Shown: positions 18,441 through 27,227 of the stretch, in pieces
How the letters are laid out: every line of letters starts with the position of its first letter
Numbering within the stretch: position 1 is the first letter of the stretch
Source: Saprospiraceae bacterium
Lineage (GTDB): Bacteria > Bacteroidota > Bacteroidia > Chitinophagales > Saprospiraceae
Assembly: GCA_019638455.1 (NCBI GenBank)
Contig: JAHBTU010000004.1
Span: forward strand, 596,885-660,884
DNA: 64,000 bases
Direction: 5' to 3'
Made by a program: the position numbers and the translations under genes
Notes under the pieces: model-generated
What the model saw: the letters and a program-made list of their open reading frames with translations, nothing else
Told to the model about the DNA's origin: nothing
Database searches by the model: none

Positions 18441-21400
18441 ATGAGTATCAACTTCCTCTCCCGCTTCCCCTTCATAATCACTCTTATGGCCTTCCTGATT
18501 TTGGCCGCTAACGCAAGAGCTCAGACCATTCGCTATGTAAAACCCTCTGGCTCCGGCGACGGCACTTCCTGGGCCAACGCCTCCGGCGACCTGCAAGCCA
18601 TGATTGATGCCTCTGCCTCCGGCGATGAGGTCTGGGTGGCAGCCGGCGTGTATAAACCTACTACTGGGGCCGACCGCACCATTTCATTTTCCTTGAAGAG
18701 CGGCGTGGCTGTGTATGGTGGCTTTCCCGACACGGGCGACCCGGACATGGATGACCGCGACTGGGAAACTTATGTGACGACCCTCAGCGGCGACATCGGC
18801 GCGGCGAACGACAACAGCGACAACTCCTACCACGTCGTTTTCAACCAGAACGTGAACAACACTGCCTTGCTCGACGGCTTCGCTATCAGCGGCGGGAATG
18901 CAACCGGGGATGTCAACCTTCATCGCAACGGTGGCGGGATGTATAACCAGGCCTCCTCTCCTGGCATTAGTCACTGTGTGTTCAGCGGCAACGGGGCAGG
19001 CTTCCGCGGAGGCGGAATGTATAACCAGGATTCGCATCCTGCTGTCTCCAATTGTACATTTTCTAACAACACGGCCGGTGTTGCCGGGGGCGGCGCTGCC
19101 AATAACGGTTCTTCTGCGGGTATATTTACCAGCTGCGCCTTTTCCTTTAACTCTTCGGGAGATGTGGCGTTTGGAGATGGCGCTGGCGGTGTGCTTAATT
19201 CGGGCGGCGCTGCTCCTGTGTTTAACAGTTGCACCTTTACCGGCAACTCTTCTGCCTATGGCGGCGGTGGAATGATGAACTTCAGCTCCAGCCCGACGCT
19301 CAACGATTGCACCTTTTCTCAAAACACCACGGGCAACGGCGGCGGTGGGGGGATGCTAAATAACAACGCCTCTCCCGTGCTGACCAACTGCGTTTTTTCT
19401 CAAAATATAGGAACCAACGGCGGTGGCGGTATGTACAATTATTTTGCATCGCCAGAGATGAACAATTGCAGCTTCACCTCGAATACTGCCGGCACTTTCA
19501 GTTCCGGTGGCGGTATGTCCAATTCATTTTCCGCGCCCACTCTGAACGATTGCACTTTCACAGGCAATACTTGTCCGGGTTTTGGCGGCGGAGTGGAAAG
19601 CGCCAACGAAAGCTCATGCACTTTCAATCGTTGTGTTTTTACTTCCAATACGGCATTTGGCGGTGGGGGCATATACTTCAACTACAACACCAGCGATGTG
19701 CTAAACCAATGTCTTTTTGCCGGCAACTCGGCGGAGAACAGCGGCGGCGGGGTATCTTTTGCCAATGGCGCTTCTCCCAACCTGACCAACTGTAATTTTA
19801 TCGGCAATACCTCTTTTATCGGCGGTGCCGTCTCGGTCCAGAGCTCTTCAAGCGCCACTCTGACGAATTGCAGTATGTCCGGCAACTCAGCCTCAACCGG
19901 CGGCGCGATGTATACCTTTTCCACACAAGCCGCCTTGACCAACTGCATTCTATGGGGAAACAGCTCGGGCATTGGCGCCAATTCGGGTGTTTTTTTAAAT
20001 GCGTCACACTCCATCATCCAGCAAAACAGCGGAGTCTATCCCGGAACGGGCAACCTGAATCTCGACCCGCTTTTCGTCGAGCAGCCACCAGTCGGTCTTG
20101 GCACGACGGGGAACCTGCAATTGCAGGAATGTTCTCCGGCCATAGATGCTGGCACTAACACCGGCGCGCCGAACGAAGACTTTGGCGGCAACACGCGGCC
20201 TTTCAACGCTGTGGGCACGCCCGAATCGCTCACCGACATGGGCGCTTGGGAATATCAAGACACCTACACGCCCGCGGCCGCGCCTTCGGTCAGCATCAGC
20301 GGGCCGACACAGGTAAGTTGTTCCGTTCCCGCTGTTTACACCGCTACCCCGGTGGACGGCGGCGCATCGCCCGTGTATCAATGGAAAATAAACGGAAACA
20401 ACGTGGGAGCCAACAGCCCCACGTTTTCCACCATGAATTTGCAAAGTGGCGATGTGGTCAGCTGCGTCATGGTTAGTTCCATATCCTGCGCCTACCCGAT
20501 ACTTGCGACCAGCAATTCGATTCAAGTTACCCTTGACCCGCCGCCCGGCGACCCCTCCAAATTTGGCAACGGCGAATGGCGGGTGTATGCCTGGAATGCC
20601 GGCGGCGCAGAGCCGGGCCCGGGATCGTGGAGCACCAACTATTCTGGCTATTACGTCGCAACAGGGCTAAATTTCAACACCCAAAACCAATGGAACGCCG
20701 ACCTGTCGCCCTCGGCGGCTCCCGGCTATCAGGGCTGCGCCGTCGGCAACGACAACCATTCGTTCAGTGCCAAACGCAAAGGCTTTACCTGTGGCTACTA
20801 TCGCATCAGCATCGAAAGCCACGATGATGCTGCTCAACTTTGGCTCGACGGCACGATGGTGTGGGAACACATCGGCTGTTGTGACAACCACCCCAACGAG
20901 TGGGAAGGTTTTCTGGATGCCGACAGCGAAGTGGAATTCCGGGTGACGGAAGGCGGCGGCGGCTCGCATGGCGCTATTTCGTTTCAATTGGTCACGCCAG
21001 CCATTGTGGGTTTGGACGGCCTGTGCAGCGGCAACCCGTCGGCCACGCTGTCGGTCTCGGGCGGTTTGCAAGGCGACTATGAGTGGTCCACCGGCGAAAC
21101 GACACCCAGCATTGAAATCACTACGAGCGGCAACTATAGTGTGACGATAGGCCACAGCGGCGGATGTTCGGTAAATGCTTCTGGCACGGCTGCCAGCCCG
21201 GAAGGCGACCCCACCGTGTTCGGAGTCGGCGAGTGGCGGGTGTACGCATGGAATGCTGGCGGCGCGACACCCGATGCCAACACCTGGAATGCCAATTATG
21301 CCGGATATTATACCGTGAGCAGCGTCAACCTGAATACCCAAAATCAATGGAATAACACGGCATCGCCCTCCAGCGCATCGAATTACGTCGGCTGCCCAGT

Positions 21401-24400
21401 CGGCAATGACAACCACTCCTGGAGCGCCAAACGCAAGGACTTCACCTGCGGAAACTATGTCATCAGCATAGATGGGCACAAAGACCACGCGGAACTGTGG
21501 CTCGACGGTGTGAAAGTGTGGGAACACAGCGGCTGTTGCGACAACCATCCCAATGCATGGTATGGGCTGCTGGACGAACAAACGGAAATAGAATTCCGGG
21601 TCACGCACGGCACCGGGACATCCTATGGCGCTATTTTTATCCAACAAGTAACACCGACCCTGACGGGATTAAACAACCTGTGCGGGAACCCCAGTGCCAC
21701 GCTGGCCGTATCGAACAACCCGGCAGGCAATTACCTGTGGTCAACCGGCGAAACCACGCCTTCTATTCAAATCACTTCAGGCGGCTCCTACGCAGTCACC
21801 CTTAGCACGGGCAGCGGTTGTTCCGCCGTGTTGTCGGGTCAGGCGCAAGGCCCTGCGGGCGACCCCGCCGTATTTGGCGACAACGTTTGGAACGTGTATG
21901 CTTGGAATGCGGGTGGCGCGGAGCCGACCGCTGGTTCATGGAACACAGCTTACTCGGGTTTTTACACAGCAAACAGTCTGAACCTGAATACCCAGCAACA
22001 ATGGAACAACAATCAGTCACCAGCCATGGCACCCGGTTATCAAGGCTGCCCGGTGGGAATAGACAACCACTCCTTTAGTGCCAAACGAAAAGGTTTTCCC
22101 TGCGATTTTTATCGTATCAGTATTGACGGCCACGACGATGCCGCACAACTTTGGATTGACGGCGATATGGTGTGGGAGCACATCGGCTGCTGCGACAACC
22201 ATCCAAATGCCTGGCAGGGTTTTTTGGGGGCCGATAGTGAAGTAGAGTTCCGGGTGACAGAGGGCGGTGGAGAGTCCTACGGTTCTATTTCCTTCCATGC
22301 AGGAAGCATCACGTTGACAGGTACGCCGACCGTATGCCCCGGGGCATCCAATGGCATGGTTTCCGCTCCGCAGCTCTCCGGTGCCAGCTACCTCTGGAAT
22401 ACAGGCGCCAACACGGCTTCGATTTCCGGCCTTTCCGCCGGTCTCTATTCGGTGACGGTGGGCAGCTCCGCCGGCTGCGACGATGTTTCCGGCTCTTTTA
22501 CCATTGAAGAAAGCATAACCATTACGGGTGCCTCCACTATTTGCCAAGGTGGTTCTGCCACCTTGCAGGCAAACATCAACGGGCCGGTTATCTGGAACAG
22601 CGGCAGTTTTATTTTTGAAAAAACAAGCCCCGGGCAGGCGGATGCGATTGTTCCCTCAACGCACATTACACGGGGGTACAGCGGATTCATTTACAATGCC
22701 GTCACCCAGAACGGCCCCAGCGCCTCCGGCGTTTGCGGTCCTGTTGTCAATAATGTAATGTGGGCCCTCGGCTATATTGACGACTGGGCCTCGCTAACCT
22801 ACACGAACACGATGCCTATTCCCAATTGTTCAGGTTCCAGTATTCCCGGCCTGCAGCTGGTGATGCATTTGGTGGCCGAAAACATCTATCTTCAGGTAAC
22901 CTTCAACTATTGGCAAGGCGGCGGCGGCGGCAATTTCACCTATACCCGCACGACAGGCCCCTCGTATCTCTGGTCCACTGGCGAAACCACACCGAGCATT
23001 TCCGTGAGCGCCGGGGGGACTTACACGGTGTCCACTGGTAATGGCGACTGCACTGCCGGCCACACGGTCACTGTCAGTCAACCCACTTTCACGGCTACGC
23101 CCTCCAACGGATGTTCCGGCCCGAACGACGGCCAAATCGCCGTCAGCGGCGAGACTGGCGGCACGGGGCCGTACCTGTACTCCATAGACAACGGCACGAC
23201 CTACCACGCTGGGGCAACTTTTACGGGATTGGCAGCAGAGACCTATCAGGTCAGAATCAAGGATGTCAATGACTGTGAAAGCGCCGCAATCCCGGTCATG
23301 GTTGAGGCCTGCAATACGGATATTCAAATCAGCGGAAAACTCATCTGGGAACACGACGGCGCGAGTGGCGTAGGCAGCGCCACCGTCGCGCTCACGGGCG
23401 ACCAAATTGGCTCCGTGACAACACCAACGGCTGGAACCTACTCGTTCACCGTCACTTCCGGCTCGAACTTCACCGTCACGCCTACCAAAACCATCAACAA
23501 ACTCAACGGCGTGACGACCGCCGATGTCACTCGCATCCAGCAGCACATCGCAGGGGCGAACCCCATCACCAGCCTCTACAAAATCGTGGCTGCCGACGTG
23601 AACAAGGATAATGCCGTGACGATGCAGGACGCAGTGACCATCCACCAAGCACTGGCAGGCAATCCTGTGGCTTTGGCCAATTTCAAAACCTCGTGGCGTT
23701 TCGTGCCAACTTCGCACACGATGAACAACCCGCCGTGGGGTTTTCCCGAAAAAATCACCCTCACAGGCGTGAACAATGATATGCCTGACCAAGATTTCTT
23801 CGGCATCAAAACAGGCGACGTGGTTACACCTTTCACAAACCCGGCAAATTTCAACCATTCCGAAGCATCTGGATTTGCCCTCAACGCACCTGACCGGGTG
23901 CTGCAATTTGGCGAGCAGGTGGCGGTCACGTTCAGCGCCAATCAGTTCTCCGACCTCGCGGCCTTGCAGTTTGCGTTGAAATTTGATGTCGAAAAATTGG
24001 CTTTGGCAGAAATAAGGCCACTCACGGGATTGCCCATTTCGGAGGAAAACTTCGGCGCTTACAACATTTCCGAAGGGGAACTCCGTGTCGTGTGGTCGCA
24101 AGCGGAAGGCGTGCTGGTGGAGGAAGGCGCGGCAATTTTCACATTGACTTTCAATGTGCTGGAAACTGGCGGAACCCTGAGTGAGGTGCTCCGGCTGGCC
24201 GATGAAGTGCTGGAAGGCCATGCTTACACCAGCGCGTTGTCGGACAACGAGGTGAAACTCAACTTCTTCAGCGCGACGAGCGCCAATGCTCCGATTGCTC
24301 AACCTCAAATCGAATTGCTACAAAACCGCCCCAACCCGTTCAGCGGTCAGACTGTGATTGGTTTTGTGCTGCCGGAAAATTGCGAAGCGCAGCTGCGGGT

Positions 24401-24560
24401 GTTCGATGTTTCGGGAAAAATGTTGGCAGAAAAGAAAGGGCAGTACGCGGCGGGCAGGCACGAAGAAATCTTCAATTTGGAAGGTGCATCGGGTGTGCTG
24501 TGGTATGAGTTGGTGACGCCGTTCGGGATTTTGACAAAGAAAATGGTGGCAGTAAAATAA
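18441..24560 (+). CDS. Giant T9SS surface protein: beta-helix, three PA14-like modules, SprB, dockerin-like, cohesin-like
   Basis: The protein has 2039 aa. ATG at 18441 is preferred to an upstream TTG because it starts the signal peptide (MSINFLSRFPFIITLMAFLI..ARAQ). Residues ~29-600 are a right-handed beta-helix (IRYVKPSGSGDGTSWANA and repeated 'NCxFxxNxxGxxGGG' rungs). After an Ig-like domain come three related modules of ~150 aa (~702-852, 922-1070, 1140-1290). They share EWRVYAWNAGG, NTQNQWN, CPVGNDNHS, SAKRK and a vicinal-Cys motif GCCDNHPN, and resemble PA14-type carbohydrate-binding domains. Short 'WSTGETTPSI' Ig-like units separate them. The C-terminus has a SprB-type repeat (~1548-1627), the dockerin-like pair, a cohesin-like domain (~1810-1950) and the T9SS signal (~1954-2039). 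Likely a surface binding protein. The last ~410 residues closely match the 6242 protein, which points to duplication or gene conversion. Confidence 0.93.
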   Translation: MSINFLSRFPFIITLMAFLILAANARAQTIRYVKPSGSGDGTSWANASGDLQAMIDASASGDEVWVAAGVYKPTTGADRTISFSLKSGVAVYGGFPDTGDPDMDDRDWETYVTTLSGDIGAANDNSDNSYHVVFNQNVNNTALLDGFAISGGNATGDVNLHRNGGGMYNQASSPGISHCVFSGNGAGFRGGGMYNQDSHPAVSNCTFSNNTAGVAGGGAANNGSSAGIFTSCAFSFNSSGDVAFGDGAGGVLNSGGAAPVFNSCTFTGNSSAYGGGGMMNFSSSPTLNDCTFSQNTTGNGGGGGMLNNNASPVLTNCVFSQNIGTNGGGGMYNYFASPEMNNCSFTSNTAGTFSSGGGMSNSFSAPTLNDCTFTGNTCPGFGGGVESANESSCTFNRCVFTSNTAFGGGGIYFNYNTSDVLNQCLFAGNSAENSGGGVSFANGASPNLTNCNFIGNTSFIGGAVSVQSSSSATLTNCSMSGNSASTGGAMYTFSTQAALTNCILWGNSSGIGANSGVFLNASHSIIQQNSGVYPGTGNLNLDPLFVEQPPVGLGTTGNLQLQECSPAIDAGTNTGAPNEDFGGNTRPFNAVGTPESLTDMGAWEYQDTYTPAAAPSVSISGPTQVSCSVPAVYTATPVDGGASPVYQWKINGNNVGANSPTFSTMNLQSGDVVSCVMVSSISCAYPILATSNSIQVTLDPPPGDPSKFGNGEWRVYAWNAGGAEPGPGSWSTNYSGYYVATGLNFNTQNQWNADLSPSAAPGYQGCAVGNDNHSFSAKRKGFTCGYYRISIESHDDAAQLWLDGTMVWEHIGCCDNHPNEWEGFLDADSEVEFRVTEGGGGSHGAISFQLVTPAIVGLDGLCSGNPSATLSVSGGLQGDYEWSTGETTPSIEITTSGNYSVTIGHSGGCSVNASGTAASPEGDPTVFGVGEWRVYAWNAGGATPDANTWNANYAGYYTVSSVNLNTQNQWNNTASPSSASNYVGCPVGNDNHSWSAKRKDFTCGNYVISIDGHKDHAELWLDGVKVWEHSGCCDNHPNAWYGLLDEQTEIEFRVTHGTGTSYGAIFIQQVTPTLTGLNNLCGNPSATLAVSNNPAGNYLWSTGETTPSIQITSGGSYAVTLSTGSGCSAVLSGQAQGPAGDPAVFGDNVWNVYAWNAGGAEPTAGSWNTAYSGFYTANSLNLNTQQQWNNNQSPAMAPGYQGCPVGIDNHSFSAKRKGFPCDFYRISIDGHDDAAQLWIDGDMVWEHIGCCDNHPNAWQGFLGADSEVEFRVTEGGGESYGSISFHAGSITLTGTPTVCPGASNGMVSAPQLSGASYLWNTGANTASISGLSAGLYSVTVGSSAGCDDVSGSFTIEESITITGASTICQGGSATLQANINGPVIWNSGSFIFEKTSPGQADAIVPSTHITRGYSGFIYNAVTQNGPSASGVCGPVVNNVMWALGYIDDWASLTYTNTMPIPNCSGSSIPGLQLVMHLVAENIYLQVTFNYWQGGGGGNFTYTRTTGPSYLWSTGETTPSISVSAGGTYTVSTGNGDCTAGHTVTVSQPTFTATPSNGCSGPNDGQIAVSGETGGTGPYLYSIDNGTTYHAGATFTGLAAETYQVRIKDVNDCESAAIPVMVEACNTDIQISGKLIWEHDGASGVGSATVALTGDQIGSVTTPTAGTYSFTVTSGSNFTVTPTKTINKLNGVTTADVTRIQQHIAGANPITSLYKIVAADVNKDNAVTMQDAVTIHQALAGNPVALANFKTSWRFVPTSHTMNNPPWGFPEKITLTGVNNDMPDQDFFGIKTGDVVTPFTNPANFNHSEASGFALNAPDRVLQFGEQVAVTFSANQFSDLAALQFALKFDVEKLALAEIRPLTGLPISEENFGAYNISEGELRVVWSQAEGVLVEEGAAIFTLTFNVLETGGTLSEVLRLADEVLEGHAYTSALSDNEVKLNFFSATSANAPIAQPQIELLQNRPNPFSGQTVIGFVLPENCEAQLRVFDVSGKMLAEKKGQYAAGRHEEIFNLEGASGVLWYELVTPFGILTKKMVAVK

Positions 24561-24618
24561 CGTGAGTTCGGAGATTGATTCTTTGAAAATCAATTGCGTA
24601 AAGCACGCGCATCATAAA

Positions 24619-24748
24619 CGAAGATGTCTCACAAGTTTAACTTTTGACAGGATTGACAGGATTGACAGGTTTTCCTCCCCGATAAAGGGCGCTAATTCTA
24701 TAAATCTTGTCAATCCTGTCAACAAATATCAATAGTGAGACGACCTCG
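24619..24748. repeat. Nested inverted repeat with TTGACAGGATT arms
   Basis: The inner arms are TTGACAGGATTGACA (from 24644) and its complement ending at 24722. The left arm carries an extra tandem copy of the GATTGACAG unit. Outer arms around 24619-24632 and 24735-24748 pair over 11 of 14 bases (GTCTCAC/GTGAGAC). The inner sequence is the same family as 18083-18156. The element lies about 60 bases after the 24560 stop, so it may end transcription there. Confidence 0.65.
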
Positions 24749-24777
24749 TTTAGAGCAGGTTAAAGTGAAACCCGAAA

Positions 24778-24843
24778 GATGATGTCACACCGTGCATAGC
24801 CCGGCACAAGTGGGGTGTTGGCGCAGATGCCAACATCGGCAGA
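24778..24843. repeat. Two dispersed intergenic repeats in tandem
   Basis: 24778-24814 (GATGATGTCACACCG, then CATAGCCCGGC) matches 27066-27102 over 37 bp with six differences. 24817-24843 (GTTGGC, loop, GCCAACATCGGCAGAA) matches 26137-26163. The second repeat therefore stands on both sides of the 24980-26113 gene. The rest of 24844-24979 shows nothing else I can name. Confidence 0.55.
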
Positions 24844-24979
24844 AGAAGTGATGCCAGCTTCACGGAAATATTTTTCGCATTCGTTCAATCCCGCAATATC
24901 TTTGTTGGCGGTTCAATCTCCCCGCTGATTGCCGACCCTGTGGCGCAATATTGCGTAAGTTCCTTGTCAAAATGCAACC

Positions 24980-26113
24980 ATGAAACAACTGGTACTTTAT
25001 TGCCTCCTGCTGTTGGGTCTTACCAATCCGGTAACGGCCCAGATTACCATCACCAATTCGGTTTTTCCTTCAATAGGCGACACGCTTCACTATGCTTTTG
25101 GCAACCAGCCCGGAGCTATTAATCAGATTTTCACGCCGCCCGGCGGCGGCCAACAGTGGGAACTTATCAACCTACAGCCAACCCAATTGTGGAATCAGGT
25201 CATGAAGCACCCGCAAACAGGCTCGGTTTCTGGCTCCTTCCCTGCTGCGAGTATCCTGTATAATCCGACAAACTCCAGTTCGGAAGTTTATTTGCAAGTC
25301 ACCGGTACCCAAGTCTTTGATATGGGCTATTATGGCCTGGACGAGCTGGGTTTGGGCTTGAATTTATTGTTTATCAAGGTGCCGGCACTGGAAGAATCCT
25401 GGGCGCCGGTCAACTTCTTTGACATCCACCAAAGTGCTTCCAATGTTTTAACTGCTTTCGATGCGCCGCTCGCGCCGCCCATTTTAATAAATCTGGTTCC
25501 TACTGCCGATTCTTTCCGTATCCGGGTTACGTATCAACGGCTTGGCGTCATTGATGCCTGGGGCACGCTGGCAATCCCCGGCGGCACTTTTGATGTGCTG
25601 CGGAAAAAGCAAACCGAATACAAGTCAACCGCTGTGGATGTGAAGGTAGCGCCGCTCGGATGGATAGATATATCCACTATAGGCGGCCAACAAATACTCC
25701 CCTTAGGGACGGATACGATAACGACCTTTCATTTTCTGAACAATGTGTCCAAGGAAGCCATTGCTATATGTACGCTCAATACTGCACAAAACGCGGTAAC
25801 CGGTGTTCAGTACAAAGCCTTGCCCCCTCCCATCGCCACTTTTGCACCATCCTTGAATGAATCGCTTTTTGTCTATCCCAATCCGGTTCAGAATACACTG
25901 TATGTGCATTTCACAAACGGCGACGCAGGGGCAATTTTTGAATGGCGGCTAATAAACGCACAAGGGCGTCAGGTACTTGGGCAAACGGTGGAGGCGGCGG
26001 TGGCCGAAAATGACATTTCTATTCCGGTCGCTCATCTGGCTCCCGGCATCTATGAAGTGATTTTACAGCGCAACGGGGTATCAGTTGGCCGGGGCAGGGT
26101 AGTTAAGAACTGA
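24980..26113 (+). CDS. Secreted protein of unknown function with T9SS type A sorting domain
   Basis: The protein has 377 aa. A clear signal peptide (MKQLVLYCLLLLGLTNPVTAQ) starts at ATG 24980. The middle (~22-285) has no motif I recognise; it looks beta-rich and has the phrase TNSVFPSIGDTLHYAFGNQP, as in other Bacteroidota exported proteins of unknown role. Residues ~293-377 are a T9SS sorting domain (FVYPNPVQNTLYVHF, GRQVLGQ, LAPGIYEVIL). It lacks the dockerin-like and cohesin-like block of its larger neighbours, so it probably belongs to a different class of T9SS cargo. It appears to be transcribed alone. Confidence 0.85.
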   Translation: MKQLVLYCLLLLGLTNPVTAQITITNSVFPSIGDTLHYAFGNQPGAINQIFTPPGGGQQWELINLQPTQLWNQVMKHPQTGSVSGSFPAASILYNPTNSSSEVYLQVTGTQVFDMGYYGLDELGLGLNLLFIKVPALEESWAPVNFFDIHQSASNVLTAFDAPLAPPILINLVPTADSFRIRVTYQRLGVIDAWGTLAIPGGTFDVLRKKQTEYKSTAVDVKVAPLGWIDISTIGGQQILPLGTDTITTFHFLNNVSKEAIAICTLNTAQNAVTGVQYKALPPPIATFAPSLNESLFVYPNPVQNTLYVHFTNGDAGAIFEWRLINAQGRQVLGQTVEAAVAENDISIPVAHLAPGIYEVILQRNGVSVGRGRVVKN

Positions 26114-26133
26114 AGTTCCCTCACTCCGCCGTT

Positions 26134-26163
26134 GATGTTGGCGGGAGCGCCAACATCGGCAGA
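26134..26163. repeat. Palindromic repeat, possible transcript end
   Basis: A perfect 10-bp stem (GATGTTGGCG at 26134-26143, complement at 26148-26157) with a GGAG loop is followed by GGCAGAAAAAAAG. It lies 20 bases after the 26113 stop. It is the second copy of the element at 24817-24843. The tract after the stem is A-rich on this strand, so a classic intrinsic terminator reading rightward is not clear. Confidence 0.55.
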
Positions 26164-26172
26164 AAAAAAGCC

Positions 26173-26203
26173 TTGCATGGTGTTGCCTAATTAGATACCT
26201 TTG
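26173..26203 (+). promoter_or_regulatory. Bacteroidota-type promoter for the DUF4160/DUF2442 pair
   Basis: TACCTTTG at 26196-26203 matches the Bacteroidota -7 consensus TAnnTTTG. TTG at 26173-26175 is 20 bp upstream, the expected -33 distance. The ATG follows 15 bases later. This is a match to a consensus, not a mapped start. Confidence 0.6.
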
Positions 26204-26218
26204 CTCAGCATTTGACCC

Positions 26219-26461
26219 ATGCCAGAAGTTGACCGGATTTTTGGAATCCGAATCTGCGTGTTCAGCCGTGACCATTTGCCGCCACACTTCCACGCATTTT
26301 ATGGAGAATATGAAGCCCTGATAGACATTCGGGAAGCCGTAGTAATTGCTGGCGGGTTGCCCCGACGCAAATTGCGCGAGGCACTTGAATATCTTGCCCA
26401 AAACCGCAATGACCTTTTGGAAGCCTTTTACCAACTAAACCCACAATTCAGACAATTATGA
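26219..26461 (+). CDS. DUF4160 domain protein (toxin-antitoxin-like pair, first gene)
   Basis: The 80-aa protein is a whole DUF4160 domain. It has the family signature IRICVFSRDHLPPHFHAFYG near the start, followed by 'EALIDI', an 'RRKLREALEYL' helix and a C-terminal helix. Small DUF4160 genes are commonly found directly before DUF2442 genes and the pair is predicted to behave like a toxin-antitoxin module; the biochemical activity of the family is not established as far as I know. The stop codon overlaps the next start by 4 bp (ATGA), so the two are translationally coupled. It has its own promoter-like sequence just upstream. Confidence 0.85.
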   Translation: MPEVDRIFGIRICVFSRDHLPPHFHAFYGEYEALIDIREAVVIAGGLPRRKLREALEYLAQNRNDLLEAFYQLNPQFRQL

Positions 26462-26970
26462 AGTCGTTGCCAAAAATTGCCCGAATCATCAAAGTCGAGC
26501 CGTTCAAAATCACCACGCTTTGGAACACCTCCGAAATACGAGTGCTGGATTTTGGGCCTCTTTTTGAGATATGGGAGAAGGAAGGAGACACCAAGATGGC
26601 TACGCTCCGGGATTGGGAGGTTTTTAAACAAGTGACCCTCTCCGAAAGCCGCACGCTCTGCTGGCCGAACGTTGCTGTCGCCTTCACTTTCAAAAGAGAA
26701 ACCCGCTCGTCGCCCCTTGAACTGGATGCACAAGAACTGTACAAACAAAGTCAGTTGGTCAGGAAAGTAACGGGTGCTTCCATTGGCACTATGTTTCGGC
26801 AGGCGCGTGAAAAGGCAGGGCTTTCGCAGTCGGATGTCGCCCTCAGTAGTGGCACCACTCGGAATTACATTTCTCGTATCGAGAATGGCAAGTCAGATAT
26901 TCAGTTGGAGACCTTTCAAAAAATTGTGGAGTTGGGCATCGGGAAAAAGGTTGTCATTGAGATTCGGTAA
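26458..26970 (+). CDS. DUF2442 domain fused to XRE-type helix-turn-helix (second gene of the pair)
   Basis: The protein has 170 aa. Residues ~1-80 are a DUF2442 domain (PKIARIIKVEPFKITTLWN, then 'VLDFGPLF' and 'WPNVAVAF'). Residues ~105-165 are a Cro/CI-type HTH (FRQAREKAGLSQSDVALSSG, then 'NYISRIENGKSDIQLETFQKI'). Start ATG 26458 overlaps the DUF4160 stop. The HTH half would let this protein repress its own operon, as antitoxins do. The toxin-antitoxin role is inferred from gene pairing, size and fusion to a DNA-binding domain. The pair could also be a domesticated regulator. Confidence 0.85.
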   Translation: MKSLPKIARIIKVEPFKITTLWNTSEIRVLDFGPLFEIWEKEGDTKMATLRDWEVFKQVTLSESRTLCWPNVAVAFTFKRETRSSPLELDAQELYKQSQLVRKVTGASIGTMFRQAREKAGLSQSDVALSSGTTRNYISRIENGKSDIQLETFQKIVELGIGKKVVIEIR

Positions 26971-27065
26971 AAATCAATTCCGCGCCGCCTACCGCAGCAC
27001 TTTGAACCGGCTGAAAAAGGAGTTGGTGAAGAAGGTGGCGCTGTGAGTGCGGGTAAAATTCGAAG

Positions 27066-27102
27066 GATGATTTCACACCGGGCATAGCCCGGCGCGAGCG
27101 GG
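27066..27102. repeat. Second copy of the GATGATnTCACACCG repeat
   Basis: This is a 37-bp match to 24778-24814. It contains the small hairpin CCGGGC-ATA-GCCCGG. It lies in the gap between the DUF2442 and BRO-N genes. Confidence 0.55.
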
Positions 27103-27165
27103 AAAAGTGGAAAAAAGGCCAAACGATGTGGAAAAAGTTGTTCTAAAAAAGCCTTGATAGTGCGT

Positions 27166-27173
27166 TATTTTTG
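27166..27173 (+). promoter_or_regulatory. Candidate -7 box for the BRO-N gene
   Basis: TATTTTTG fits TAnnTTTG and lies 55 bases before the ATG at 27228. I do not find a -33 box at the right distance, so this is only a half-match. Confidence 0.4.
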
Positions 27174-27227
27174 AGCCGTGCACCAAAATGCTAATCGTAT
27201 TTCCTTCCACCAAACTGAACAAACCAC

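Noticed and set aside
26971..27046. Possible remnant peptide after the DUF2442 gene (RSTLNRLKKELVKKV in another frame)
   Set aside because: Could be the tail of a small or decayed gene, but it has no start of its own and is too short to support.
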